From NCBI GenBank assembly GCA_030849075.1, contig JASAOO010003384.1, positions 1 to 50,842 of the forward strand: a stretch of DNA of 50,842 nt, read 5' to 3'. The notes below the pieces were generated by a model. That model saw nothing but the letters and a program-made list of their open reading frames with translations. It was not told the origin of the DNA and searched no databases. Below, one piece after another: positions 1-10,900 of the stretch. A program made the position numbers and the translations under genes. The stretch's first letter is position 1. Each line of letters opens with the position of its first letter. This DNA is from Zelonia costaricensis (lineage: Eukaryota; Euglenozoa; Kinetoplastea; Trypanosomatida; Trypanosomatidae).

Positions 1-210
1 GACTTCAACGGCTACTACGCGAAGATGCCGTGGCTGGCCGTGCCCTTTGCGAAGCGCAACCTCGTCGAGGCGCTCACGAAGGAGTTCAAGGTGGAGTCGA
101 TCCCGACGCTCATCGGCGTGGAGGCGGACACCGGCGCCATCGTCACCACGCGCGCGCGCCAGATGGTCGTGACGGACCCGGAGGGCACCCAGTTTCCGTG
201 GCGCGACTAA
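1..210 (+). CDS. TXN: Tryparedoxin, 3' part only (5' end outside window)
   Basis: Reading frame 1 is open from the first base to the TAA at 208-210. It encodes 69 residues that align without gaps to residues 76-144 of the complete tryparedoxin downstream, with 18 substitutions. Visible landmarks are the conserved MPWLAVPF block, the cis-proline loop (ESIPTLIGV) that packs against the active site, and the C-terminal DPEGTQFPW signature. The WCPPC active site would lie upstream of the window. The protein is expected to carry electrons from trypanothione to peroxiredoxins, as in other kinetoplastids. It lacks the final Glu of its neighbour. This is the upstream member of a tandem pair; the first 35 bases are identical to those of the second copy, while the flanking DNA is unrelated. 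Confidence 0.93.
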   Translation, partial: DFNGYYAKMPWLAVPFAKRNLVEALTKEFKVESIPTLIGVEADTGAIVTTRARQMVVTDPEGTQFPWRD

Positions 211-404
211 GCTGCGACCGAGCGACTCGCTGAGCCCCTCGCTTCCTGCGTTCTGAGCAGCGGGCGTGCGCGTGGGTCGGTGCGTGTCTGTGCCTGTGTA
301 GCCGTGTGAGCGTATTGGGAGGGAGGGAGGCGAGAGGGAAGGGGGCGACGTGGCACGTAAGCGCTCACGTCTCGCACATGTTCCCCCTTTGCTCTTCCCC
401 TTCG

Positions 405-437
405 CCCCCCCCCCTCCGCGGAGGAGGAGGGGGGGGG
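405..437. repeat. C-run/G-run inverted repeat with palindromic core
   Basis: Ten Cs are followed by the palindrome CCTCCGCGGAGG and then a GGA-rich run of Gs, giving a GC-only hairpin with a small asymmetry, or a G-quadruplex on the G strand. It lies about 200 nt after the tryparedoxin stop codon, so it would be in the 3' UTR. Function unknown. Confidence 0.5.
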
Positions 438-1948
438 ACCGCGTTGTGGGAAAGCGAGTCCACAACGCCGCCCCACACCCACAACAGTCGCTGCAGCAGC
501 ACCTTCTCCGTCGCCCCTATTTCGATCTTATGAGTTTTGTCCTTTTGTACTTCTCCTGTTTTCGCGCTGGTCTTTTTCTTTGTTTGTGTTTCCTAGCGCC
601 TCGCCGCGCGCTGCCCTCACGTCTTCGATGAGCGCCTCGTGAATGCCAGCGCCCCTTCTCCACCTGCAATCGCGTTGCCGAAGAAGCTGACCTGTCTTTC
701 CTTATCTGTGACGGACCTCCCTCATCCTCGGCCTCCGCTGCTTCTCTGTCAAGCTCCCTTTGCTTTGCGTTGAAGCTTGGCGTGTCCGCTGGCTCGCAGG
801 CGCAGCGCAGGAGGACTCCTCCTTCTGCGCACCGCTGGTTCTGTGAGCTTTTAAACACCGCTTCGCCGTCCGCGTTCACCCCCCAACCTCGCGATCGCCC
901 GCGTGGCATCGATCTCTGGTGTGCGCTCTCCGGCAGCCCGAGGCTCTTCCACGCACGGCGCGGGGCCTCTCGCGCGAGTTGGGCAGCTCCCGCCTACTCG
1001 CACTCAGTGAGAGGAGAGGAGGTTTCTATGTGTGCGTGTGCGTGTTCGTGTGATTGTGTTGATCTGTTGACAATTGCACCAACGGGGCCGCCGCTTCTTG
1101 GCATCCGCACGTACAATCGCACACTCGCATACACGCTCGCACACGCATTAGACTTGCACAGCTCCGAGAGGCGCCGGCGTTAGAGGTCACGGAGTGGGGG
1201 GGTGGAGGGGAGAGTGTGCCAGGAACTCGAGAAAACGCGAGAGAGAGCGCCGAAGAAACAAACAAACAAAAAGAAGAACGACCAATGCGATGATGCGGAG
1301 TCGCGGCGTGCAATCGAAAGAGATGCAGCACCTCAGGAGGAGGTGACGGGTGTACGACTGCGTTCGCCATGCGCGCCGCAGCCAGCGCTGCACCGCTTTC
1401 CCCCGTTCCGCTCTGCGCGAGCGCTAGGGCGGCACAGAGGAGGGGGACAGTGGGCCTCGGTAGCTGCGCGGTGTACAGCAGTGCCGAGGAAACAAACAAA
1501 AAGAAAGACTGCGCGCCTTGACCTTTGCACCCTCCGTAGGAATAGGCGCTTTCGCCACACGGCGAGAAAAACAGGGCCGGACGTGCTGCGTGGAGCTCTG
1601 CTGCACCTACAAAACGGTGCTGAACCACGTGACCATAGAGCCCGCCTTGTCCACTTCGTCTTTGCATGTCACGGCGTCTATGACGCTGCGGTTGGGCATG
1701 TCCTCTACCCCATTCGCTCCATCTCTTTTGTTTAAACCTTGAACATTGGCAACTCCCACTGCAACAATGCACGTCCACACTCGAAGAGGATCTAAAACTG
1801 CCCCCCCTCCTTCGCCCCCAACGCTCGACACGCTTCAAGACGCATCAGCACAAGCACCCTATCTACCCAGCATTGCTGACCCTCCTCCCGACCCCCTGTG
1901 CGCACACACTCACGTACGCGTACACGCAAAGACCTATTCGCACAGTGC

Positions 1949-1976
1949 GTCTTTTCGCTTTTCCCTCCTATTCAAG
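1949..1976 (+). promoter_or_regulatory. Polypyrimidine tract and candidate trans-splice acceptor (AG 1975-1976)
   Basis: A pyrimidine-rich tract at 1949-1973 is followed by the first AG, 42 nt before the tryparedoxin ATG. This is the usual arrangement for spliced-leader addition in trypanosomatids. The exact acceptor is a prediction. Confidence 0.5.
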
Positions 1977-2017
1977 GTCCTTCTTGTCTCCCTCCCACCA
2001 CTCCTATACACTCAAAC

Positions 2018-2455
2018 ATGTCCGGCCTTGGCAAGTTCCTGCAGGATGTGGCGCAGCTCAAGAAGCAGGACTCAGAGGTAGCTCCCAGCTCCCTCTCGGG
2101 GAAGCTCGTCTTCTTCTACTTCTCGGCGAGCTGGTGCCCGCCGTGCCGCGGCTTTACGCCGCAGCTGATGGAGTTCTACGACAGTTTCCACGACTCCAAG
2201 AACTTCGAGGTGGTCCTGGCGCCGTGGGACGAGGAGGAGGACGACTTCAACGGCTACTACGCGAAGATGCCGTGGCTAGCTATTCCGTTCTCGAAGCGCA
2301 ATGTCGTCGGGGCGCTGAACAAGGAGTTCAAGGTGGAGTCGATCCCGATGCTGATTGGCGTGGACGCTGACAGTGGTGAGGTTGTCACCACGAGCGCGCG
2401 CCAGGCGATCGTGAAGGACCCCGAGGGCTCCGGCTACCCGTGGAAGGACGAGTAA
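2018..2455 (+). CDS. TXN: Tryparedoxin, complete
   Basis: The ORF encodes 145 residues from ATG 2018, the normal size of a cytosolic Leishmania-type tryparedoxin. The catalytic motif WCPPC is at residues 39-43, inside FFYFSASWCPPCRGFTP. The conserved APWDEEEDDFNGYY block is at 68-81, MPWLAIPF at 84-91 and the cis-Pro at 110 (ESIPMLIGV). Tryparedoxins are thioredoxin-fold dithiol proteins reduced by trypanothione that reduce peroxiredoxins, glutathione-peroxidase-type peroxidases and ribonucleotide reductase. No targeting signal or C-terminal membrane segment is seen, so a cytosolic isoform is likely. The start is the first ATG after the predicted splice acceptor. It is the second of a tandem pair; the first copy is cut by the window edge. 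Confidence 0.97.
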   Translation: MSGLGKFLQDVAQLKKQDSEVAPSSLSGKLVFFYFSASWCPPCRGFTPQLMEFYDSFHDSKNFEVVLAPWDEEEDDFNGYYAKMPWLAIPFSKRNVVGALNKEFKVESIPMLIGVDADSGEVVTTSARQAIVKDPEGSGYPWKDE

Positions 2456-3427
2456 GGAGCCACGCTGTCCCGTTCCGGCTGCCGTGCAGCCGCGTATTTC
2501 AAGGGGGGGAGGTGCAGCAGGCACGCCGCCGACGGCGTGCCCCGCGCACGAGTGTGCGCGCCACGTCGCATTGTTGACGCTGTCCGTTGCCCGCGCCCTG
2601 CGGCGTCCCCGCCCCCGTTCTATTATGTGTCGTCTGGCTTTCCTCTTCCCCTCCCTCTCTCTTCTCTTGCCTTCTCCTCTCGTTTCCTCTTTTCTCCAAC
2701 TCTGCGTGGCTCGCCAGCGGGAGCTCGCCGACGGACACCCACGCCCACTGTGAGCCGGCTGTCTTGCGGCGTGCAGCCCGCACCCCCCACCCCTTCAAAC
2801 ATCACGCCCTATTTACGCGGTGTCGCACGGCTTCGTGCCTGCCGACTGCGCCCGAGAGAAACTCGAAAGCTGAAAAAAGAAAACTCGACAAGGAAGGAGG
2901 AAAGGTAAGCGAGAACAGGGGGCGTACCAGTACGTGGTCGCGATGGGGTGGGCCGCACAGACCCTCGCGGGGCCACATGCTCATCCCTCCGCTGCTTTGG
3001 GAGCGTGACTCGTGCGGACTGCACGCAAAGCCCCGTGTTGATGCGCGTCTGTGCACGTTTGTATGTGTGTGTTTTACGTGTGCTGAGACCAGCGCCGTCA
3101 AGGCACTGCCCTACCGAGGATCTCGTCGTGACGCCTCGCTCTCTCTTCTTCTCCCATCTCCTATCGCCCCCCTCCCCCCCCCCACCCCGCAAACACCGCG
3201 TGCGAGCCTGCGCGTTCGGTACCACCCCTTCTCGCACAGCACGACGAGCTCTCCCCCCCCCCCCCCGCCCCGCCCCCCGTCTTAGCTTCCTCCCCCCCTT
3301 TGTCGCACCATACGCCGGCAACTACTTGTTTCCTCCGTTTCCGGACTCCAATCGGGCTCGCCGGGGAACGACCACCATCTAGCGGTCAGTCTTTGGCACC
3401 CACACGGGTACCCACTCGAGCCACACC
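2456..3427. other. Intergenic region
   Basis: About 1 kb separates tryparedoxin from the next gene. It holds several pyrimidine tracts (for example around 2640-2700, 3130-3190 and 3250-3300) and homopolymer C runs. A candidate acceptor AG is at 3381-3382 after the tract at 3327-3343. No further gene is visible. Confidence 0.65.
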
Positions 3428-4549
3428 ATGCTGACCACAACGAACGCGGCGACTGCGGCGGCGGCGCGGCAGCCCCGCCTCTTCAACAAGCTCGATGCGG
3501 CCAGCCAGGAGAAGGTGACGATGCTGCTCAGCCACTACCAGCTGCTGCTGCCGGTGGAGCAGGCCGCCTTCATGCAGGAGCTCGACCGCTTCAACGAGGA
3601 GCAGGCCGCCGCCGCGGAGGCGCGTGGAAAGCTTGGGGAGAAGTGGATTCGCTACATGACTCCCCGGCTGCAGGCGGTGCAGGCACGCGAGCAGGGCTAC
3701 GTGCAGCGTGTGACCACGGACAACTCGGCCGCGAGCGTTGCCGGCGACGAGGCCGGCGCCGATGTGGCAGCGGCACCCGCATCCCCGCAGCCGCCGTGCA
3801 GCATTGAAGATCTGCTCTACACCCCGGGCATGTTCGGCGAGCATGAGGGAGTTGATATCCACGTCGGCAAGATGTCCCTGTACGAGAAGCTGCACCAGAA
3901 CATGGATAGCCGGCGCCCCACGATTCGGGCCAGCTCGGTCACGAACACCGCCTCCGCCGGCCCGCGGATGTCAAACGCCACGACGGCGACAGCAGCCTCG
4001 GTGGCGGGCAACGAGGCACGGACGCCCGTGCAGTACGCCGAGTCGGTGCCGCAGGCGCTGCCGCAGCCCGCCGTCGCCGCACGCACGCCGACGATTGCCA
4101 TGAGCGGCGACCTTGTGGACTCGACGCCGGCGCCCTTCGACGCGGCTTCGACGACGGGCTCGATCGAGGGCCCCGTGGCGCCGTACCGCAGCAACGCCTA
4201 CCAGGCCGTTCGCCTTGCGATGAGTTCGCCCGGCTACGTCGCGGCCACGAAGCCCGCCTCTCTGGCAGCTGCGCAATCGCCGCTCGACGGCGTGTGCCCG
4301 ATCCTGAACGCGACGGGGTTCCCGATCAGCGAGGGAGAGCTGCGGAACTGGTTTGACTCGCTGGACGTGCGCGGCCGCGGGGTGCTCACCGTGGAGGAGT
4401 TTCAGCGCTGCATGGAGGCCCTCGAGCGCGACCTCGGCGTGCCGACCGAGTACGCGACGCTGCTGCGCGACGGCGAGGAGCTGGCCAACAACGAGCGTCT
4501 CAGCTTCGAAGCGTTTGCATACCTAGTGCTCCGCTTCGTCCGCTTCTGA
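3428..4549 (+). CDS. Hypothetical protein with degenerate C-terminal EF-hand
   Basis: The ORF encodes 373 residues from ATG 3428. The first 80 residues are helical, and the middle (about residues 95-290) is Ala/Thr/Pro-rich and probably disordered. The last 80 residues look like an EF-hand pair: helix ELRNWFDSL, loop D313-VRGRGVLTVE-E324, helix EFQRCMEAL, then a second helix-loop-helix ending LSFEAFAYLVLRFVRF. The first loop keeps Asp at position 1, Gly at 6, a hydrophobic residue at 8 and Glu at 12, but has Arg at 3 and 5, so calcium binding is doubtful. I do not recognise a named orthologue. Codon use and composition match neighbouring real genes. Confidence 0.8.
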   Translation: MLTTTNAATAAAARQPRLFNKLDAASQEKVTMLLSHYQLLLPVEQAAFMQELDRFNEEQAAAAEARGKLGEKWIRYMTPRLQAVQAREQGYVQRVTTDNSAASVAGDEAGADVAAAPASPQPPCSIEDLLYTPGMFGEHEGVDIHVGKMSLYEKLHQNMDSRRPTIRASSVTNTASAGPRMSNATTATAASVAGNEARTPVQYAESVPQALPQPAVAARTPTIAMSGDLVDSTPAPFDAASTTGSIEGPVAPYRSNAYQAVRLAMSSPGYVAATKPASLAAAQSPLDGVCPILNATGFPISEGELRNWFDSLDVRGRGVLTVEEFQRCMEALERDLGVPTEYATLLRDGEELANNERLSFEAFAYLVLRFVRF

Positions 4550-6393
4550 GCCGGTCTGCATGTGTGTGCGCGAGGGTGCTCGAGGAGGGCAGCTCGACTG
4601 TGCCTTGTCGTGGGGGCTGTGGCAGCGAGGCGTCAACGGCCACGTCCTCCTTGCGCACACGTGGTCAGCAAAAAAGGCCAAACAGCTGCACCTCTCCCGT
4701 TTCTCCTCTCACCGACCACAACGCGCCGTTCCAGCTCGCGTTTCGTGTGCGCAGGGGGCTTTAGCTGCCGTCGCACCTATATGCCCCCCCCCCTCCCTCC
4801 CTTCTTCCCTTTCTCCCCCCTTCGTTTGTGTTGTTTGTTTACGCCTCCACCGCGCCGTTGCCCCGTGGACGTGGAAAGTAGTCGCCCTCCCCCCCGCCCC
4901 CCGCCGCGTCTTCGAACTCGCAATACGCACACACGCGCAGAAAAAAGAGAAAAGAACGGAGGCCGACGTGCTCGCTGTTTTCGATGCTGTCTCGGGATGC
5001 GGGGGAGGGGGGCGTGTGTGTGTAGGTGTCCGCACGCGCACGCCGAGCATCTTCTGTGCTGCGCCATCCTGTAGAGTCGTTATTTTGCGTCAATGCGCAG
5101 CGCACACGCCTTCGCCGGTGGTGTGTGTACATGTGCGTGGGCGTGTGCGTTTTGAGTTTTTCATCTCTCCGTTGTTTGCCGGCCACTGCGGCCGCACCAT
5201 GTACATCAGCCATCCTCTTTTGAGCTCATTTGTTTTTGTTTTCTCTTCCCACCACCGCCTCCTCTTCCTCCCTTCTTCGTCTCCTTGGCCGCTGTCCTTC
5301 ACCCCACTCGCGCCGGCCAGGGCACACGCGGCTGTACAGTGGTGCATAAACAAAAGTGATGTTTCAGGCGCGTTTGGCACTGAACGAGCTTGCCCGCATC
5401 TAGCGCCGTGCGAGAGGCGAACATGCAAGAAGAACTCAGGGGAAACACACACACACACAGGTGACACGAATACGGTGCAGAGAGAGAACACGACGATAAG
5501 GAAGTCCCTACCGTTCTCCTCCCACCCCTCTCAGGACGGCGTCCTCTGTGCTAGGACGTCATTCCGGTGGACTTTCTGGGCTGTCTTGTAGTGCGCGCGT
5601 GTGCGCATCTCGCGAAGACAAGCTGCATTGCCGTCTGGCTCGTCCCCTCAGCGAGAAGGGGCTAGAGGCGGGCGAAGGCCAAAAGGGCGGTCGCCGCAAG
5701 CTGACGAAACGGCAAAAAGGCGGGGCTGCGTGACACGAAGACGCCATACCGAAATCGGTTGCATCATCTGCCCCTGCATCCCTCGATGTACAACGGCCCC
5801 CCTCCGAAGTGTCAAGCAAACGGCGCGTTTTGTGCTCACCTTCCCCACTCGTCGCATCACCGCTTCGCGTCTCCCTCTTGTCCCTCTCTTTTTCTTTTGC
5901 ACGACTTCACGTCCTCCTGGCGCTGCCCCCGCTCTGCCACTGCTGCCACACTCCGCATAACCCCCCCCCTCTTCGTCCCTCCCCCCCACACACGACCCCA
6001 TCCTGCATCGTCTTCAGTGGTGGTCTTCGTGAGTGCCTTTTGTTTTCTGTTTCGTTTGTGGTTGAGATTCGTCCAAGTCGACGCCGCCCCACATCCCTCG
6101 CCTCCATCCCCCTATCCCTCGCTCTCGTCTCTGCGTAGTGCGACTTCGGTTCGGAGTCTCTGGCACTTCCTCCCTCCCCTCCTCCTCCTCCTCCTTCCTC
6201 TTCTGCCGCAACAACTCCCCATCGCGTCATCATCTTCTCCCGCTCCCGTGCCGTCGTGCCGCGGTGCCCGCTGCGCGCCTCCCCTTTTCTCCGCACGCCT
6301 CTTCTCTTCCTCGCCGCCGTTGATAGGGACTGACGGAGGACTCCGAATTCTCGTAAACAGCGAAACAGAAAAGAGGGGAGGACTGCTGTGGCG

Positions 6394-6419
<26 letters not shown>
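6394..6419. repeat. (CA)13 microsatellite
   Basis: Thirteen uninterrupted CA units in intergenic DNA. CA/TG tracts are common in Leishmania UTRs and intergenic DNA. Confidence 0.95.
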
Positions 6420-6424
<5 letters not shown>

Positions 6425-6892
6425 CTGCACTCTAGCGCACAAAGGGGCACACGTCGCACACGCGGAAGCCTACGTAGGTCGCAGCTCTGCGATCATTGGC
6501 TGACCAAAGACAGAGTTCACGGCACTGTCAAAGCTGCCTCTCTCATCCGCTTAGCCCACTCGCTCTGCTGCTTCTCCGTCTGTCCACTCGCCGACTTTAA
6601 GGTCCGCCTCTTTCCCCATTTTCCCTCCACTGCTTGGCACCGCGTCGAGTGCCGCCTCGACCGAAGCGAGGGGTGCGCGCTCTTGATATCCCGGCGCCTC
6701 TACCCGCCGCCACTCCCGGCCCTGTGAGCCCCCTCCCCCCTGCTCCCCACCCGTAGCCCCGCAGGTGTGCTTCTCTGCTATTCTTGTTGAAGCGGAGTAG
6801 AGCAATCAACGCAACACGACTGCACCAGGGGCTCCCGCGCGCTCCTCGACTCGCGCCGACCCTGCTCTGTTGCCGTCGCCGCCGTGGGACGG

Positions 6893-6905
6893 TTTTTTTT
6901 TTTTT
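6893..6905. repeat. T13 homopolymer
   Basis: Thirteen consecutive Ts in the intergenic region upstream of the giant gene. They may serve as a polypyrimidine tract, but no nearby ORF makes this clear. Confidence 0.9.
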
Positions 6906-7909
6906 GGAAAGCAGGCACTGGCGTAGGTGCGTCGGCGTGCGTACTGCCCCGCATCGCAGCGCAGCACTCCACAGGCTCTCTCTCCGGCACGGCCACGCTG
7001 CGTGCCGCTGGGATCACTGCTGATCTGGCGCACCCTTCCTGCTGTCTGTTCGTTTTTGTTCTCTTTCCTTGCTCGCGACAGCATCATTGACGGGGGGTTT
7101 CAAGTGCGCGTTGAGTGTGTCTGCGTGTGCGCCTCGGCTAGTCGGCGCCACCGCGTGTGGTGCGCTCGGAGGAAGGGGGAGGTAAAGGGTGTGTCCTCTG
7201 GAAGAGAGCAAGGTGCACACAGGGCGTTCTGTTCGGTTCAACTCGCTGCGTCCAAGACGTGCGCGTGTGTCGTGCCAACCACGGTCCTGGCCCCATCCCC
7301 TCCGTCCCCTTCCTTAAGCTTCGTGCAGCTGTTGTCTCCCTCGGTCTTGTGGGACAGCTTCTGTCGGGGTGCTGTTTGCGTGCGAGCGCGTGTTGTTCGT
7401 CGGAGCCAGGTCTGCCCCAGAGACCTCCACTCCCCATCCCCTCCCCCCCCGGACGCACCATCGTCTACGCACACTTTTCTTTTGATCTTCATTTCCTTGT
7501 GACTTTTTCTCGCTGGCCATCTCCTTATCACCTCTCGCGCGCAGCCGCCATCCCCCCCTCTCTCTCTCTCGCCGCACGATCTGGAACGCGCTACCTGGTG
7601 GCCGTGTCGCTTCACTGTGGCTGTGCACTGCCGCATAAAACTCCCGCCCCCTCCTCCTTCCCCCACACCTTCGCTCCAGCGCTCGATACGTACGTCTGCG
7701 TCTTTGCTCGTTCTCAGTGTCCAGGGCGAGTCGTTCGAGCGGTGTGGGTTTCGGTCCTCCTTCCCTTGCACGTGCGCTGACGCGCATACACACCTGTGGT
7801 GCCTTCTGCGCTGACACGCAGGAGAAGAAAAGCGAGAGAAGAAAGAAGGGCTCGAGGAACGGGCAATAGGAGGCGTACAGCGAGGTGCTGGCCCGCGCGC
7901 AGCAGCAAG

Positions 7910-10900
7910 ATGGATTACGTCCTTGGAGTGCTGTACGCGACGAAGAAGTATGAGCCGCTGGACACCTCGCGCGTGAACGGTAGTCGGGGCACCTCGCCAC
8001 CGCGACAGGCACGCGCTGCCCGGCTGCCGTCTGCGACTGCTGTGCCCGGCGTGTCGGGCCCGGCCGCCGAGGCCACCAATGCGAGCATGAGCGACGCCGA
8101 AACGGACACGGCCCACCTCACGGAAGATGACCTCTTGTCGCCCAACATGGCGGCAGGGCAGAGCACGCGGCCCATGTCGCTCGCCTCGACGGTGAAGGGG
8201 CACGAGCTGGCCGCGGCGCTGCTCACCCACGCCGGCTCCGGTCCATTCCCGCCGTCCCCGCCGCTGCTCTCTCGCGTGCCGTCTTCGGCCGTCGCAAGCG
8301 GCGTACGCGTGCCAGCGGTGATGCTGCCCTCGCACTTCGGGGACTCCCGCCGCCCGTCCGCGTCGTCAGTGACCAGCGCCGGCGTACCGCCGTCACCGTC
8401 CGCCGCGGCGGGCCCGCCCCTCGAGCCGCCCTCCGTCCTCAGCCCCCTCGTCCCGGGTCTGTCGTCATCGCTCGCCTCACACGCCCCCACCATCGCTGCA
8501 GCGGCGACCGCGCTGGGCTCCGCGACGCGTCCGGCCCCCAGCAGCGGTGGCGGCCGGCCGCAGCGGCTCGAGTACAGCGTGCCGACCAAGGCGATTGCCG
8601 GCAAGTACGTCCTCCTCTACCTGCCTCCGCCTCGCCGCCCAGGCGAATCCCCCGCAGCCGCGCTGTGGGGCAGCCACGCCGGCGGCGCGGCTGCGGGCGG
8701 CGGCGCGGCTGGGACAGGCACCAACTCGATGCCTGGCCCTGCTGCCGGCTTGGGCGGGAGCGCGCCCAGTAGCGGGCCACGTAACAGCGCAACTTCCGCG
8801 TCCTCGGCGGCGCTGCAGAGTCCCCAGCTGGACCCCGTCAAGCCGCGGCTCGGCCCCGGCGCTGCCGGTGCCGGTGCCGGTGCCACACCGAATGCCTTCT
8901 TGGGGGGCGTCAGCCCGCTCACGATGACCAGCAGCGCGGCCGGACCCCGGCCAACCTTCACCACTCCTCTGAGTAAGTCCGTCGAGCTCTCCGCGTCGTC
9001 GTCCACGGCGACCGGGGCGGCCTCGCCAGTCGCTGGCCTCCACCTCGGCAACGGCAGCAGCCACAACCACCACCACAGCAGCAGTGGCGGCGTGGCGGGT
9101 CCGACTTCTCCAGCGCGGCAGGCCGCCGTGCGCGCCGCCGCCGCGTCGGTGACGACGCACCAGAGGCTGCTTCTCTTCTACTCCCTGCTGTTGCACCGCC
9201 TCGCCCGCGAGCGGCCGGCCGCACTAGAGGCGAGCGACGACTTCGAGGCGACCGGCGGCGGCAGCCGCGTCCCTGTGGCGGTGCTGGAACTGCAGTGTAC
9301 GACCGAGGGCCCGGTGCGCACGAGTGCGGCGGTGGCGGCAAGCGGGTTTGGCGCGGGCGTCTTGGAGGGCCACAGTGCCGCGCTCTCCGTGTCGCCCGGG
9401 GCGACGATCAGCGGCGGGGCGGGCGGGAGCGGCGCGGCCTCTCCGCCCGGTGGCGGTGGTTTGTCGGGCCTCCACGCACACGGCCCCACCGCGGGCGCCT
9501 TGAGCCCGCGCAACGGTCCGTACGGCGCGCGGGTGGGGCCGGCGCCGCCCGGGTCCGGCCTTGGGGGCGGCTCTGGATACCTCTCCAACACTGTCTCCGC
9601 CATGGCCTCCCCGCGCGGCTCCACTGGGGCGCCGCTCTCCGCCAACGTCCACAGCGAGCCGCTCACGGGCCGCGCGGAGGAGGCGGCGGGCCAGCGGGGG
9701 TCGGGGCTGCTGGACTTGCTGGGTGACGCGACCAGCGACTCGGCCACCACGCAGCGGCTCAGCGCAATTCTGCGGCACCTTGTCGAGGGGCAGCCAGACG
9801 CGTGGCTGAGCCCCGACAACGTCGTGTTTGACAGCGACATCACGCAGAACCCGTGGTACGGAGGCTGGTACTCGGTGGAGAGCAATGACGGGTACCGGCG
9901 CGTCATGCAGATGTGCGGGCTGCGGTCCTGGCCGGCGGTGGTGCTGGTCGACCCGGCCGGCAACATCGTCACGGTGGAGGCGATGCAGCACGTCGAGGAC
10001 GAGCTGGCTCGATTCGCGGACGATGTGGACGCGAGCATCGCCAAGGCCAAGGCGGCAGCGGTGCGGGCGGCCGCCACGACCCTCTCCACCGCCACCCCGC
10101 AGCCACGCAGCGGCAGCTCGGCGGTGCCGTCGCGGCGCGGCAGCGGGGAATCGCGGGAGACCCCAGCGGCCGTGTCCCCGCACGCGGTGGCGGGCCAGAG
10201 CGACGGCGAGCACGCCACCACGCCCCCGGGCGAGGCGGCGCCGGTGAGCGCGGACAAGTCGCCGTCGCCGCCGACACCGATAAAGGCGCCGGCGCGAGAC
10301 GGTCAGCGGCAGCCGTCCTCGCCTGAGGACACGAGCACCGGCGGCAACCAGGCGGCATCGGTGCTGGCAGTGGCCACGGATCGGTCGAGCACGCATCCTC
10401 TCGCCGCCCCACTGGACGGGGAGGACGATGGCGAGGCCGGCTCCAATCCCGCCGCCACGGCGTCCAGCTCCAGCGCCGCCGGCAACGACTCCCTCTCCAC
10501 TCCGACGCGATGCCGCGGCTTCAGCGAGTTCGGCTCTGTCGAGCGCCACGACCCGCAGATACCCACGGCGGAGCCGACCCCGGTGAAGTCGGTGCCGACC
10601 ACCGCGCGCTATCGCGAGGAGAGCCGCTCCCGGCACCCGACTCCGCCCACCAACGCGGCGACCGCAGCGAGCGTGACCAACCTGTTTCCCGCTGCGGCGG
10701 CCGCGGCAAAGTCGCCGCTGCTGGCCTTGGGGAGCCTCAGCGACATGCACTTCTCGGGGGGCACGCAGCAGTACCAAGCCAGCCCGGGCCGCGTGGAGGG
10801 GGCGGACGATGAGGCCGACGTGCTGACCGACGGGGACGGCGCCTCTGCGGCAGCCGCTCTCGGTTGCCCTCGGCTGGCCACGGACGACGACAGCGAGAGC

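Larger units (their letters stand above)
211..2017. other. Intergenic region between the tryparedoxin genes
   Basis: This 1.8 kb stretch holds 3' UTR and 5' UTR of the two tryparedoxin genes. It contains a C-run/G-run inverted repeat at 405-437, TG- and CA-rich tracts and T/C-rich patches, but no ORF with protein-like composition. It shows no similarity to the DNA after the second tryparedoxin gene, so the duplication now survives only in the coding sequences. Confidence 0.7.
4550..7909. other. Long intergenic region (3.4 kb)
   Basis: This is the longest spacer among the host genes. It is rich in pyrimidine tracts, CTC/CCT repeats around 6165-6215, a (CA)13 tract and a T13 run. Open frames exist on both strands (for example 4560-5591 and 5759-6727) but consist of low-complexity Ser/Pro/Arg/Leu/His and TG/CA-derived residues without domain-like sequence. 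I treat them as chance ORFs. The last part, after the tract at 7745-7766 and AG 7820-7821, is probably the 5' UTR of the giant gene. Confidence 0.6.

Noticed and set aside
4560..6727. Long + strand open frames of 320-345 codons in the 3.4 kb spacer
   Set aside because: They consist of low-complexity Arg/Ser/Pro/His sequence derived from CT and CA tracts, with several competing frames on both strands and no recognisable fold.
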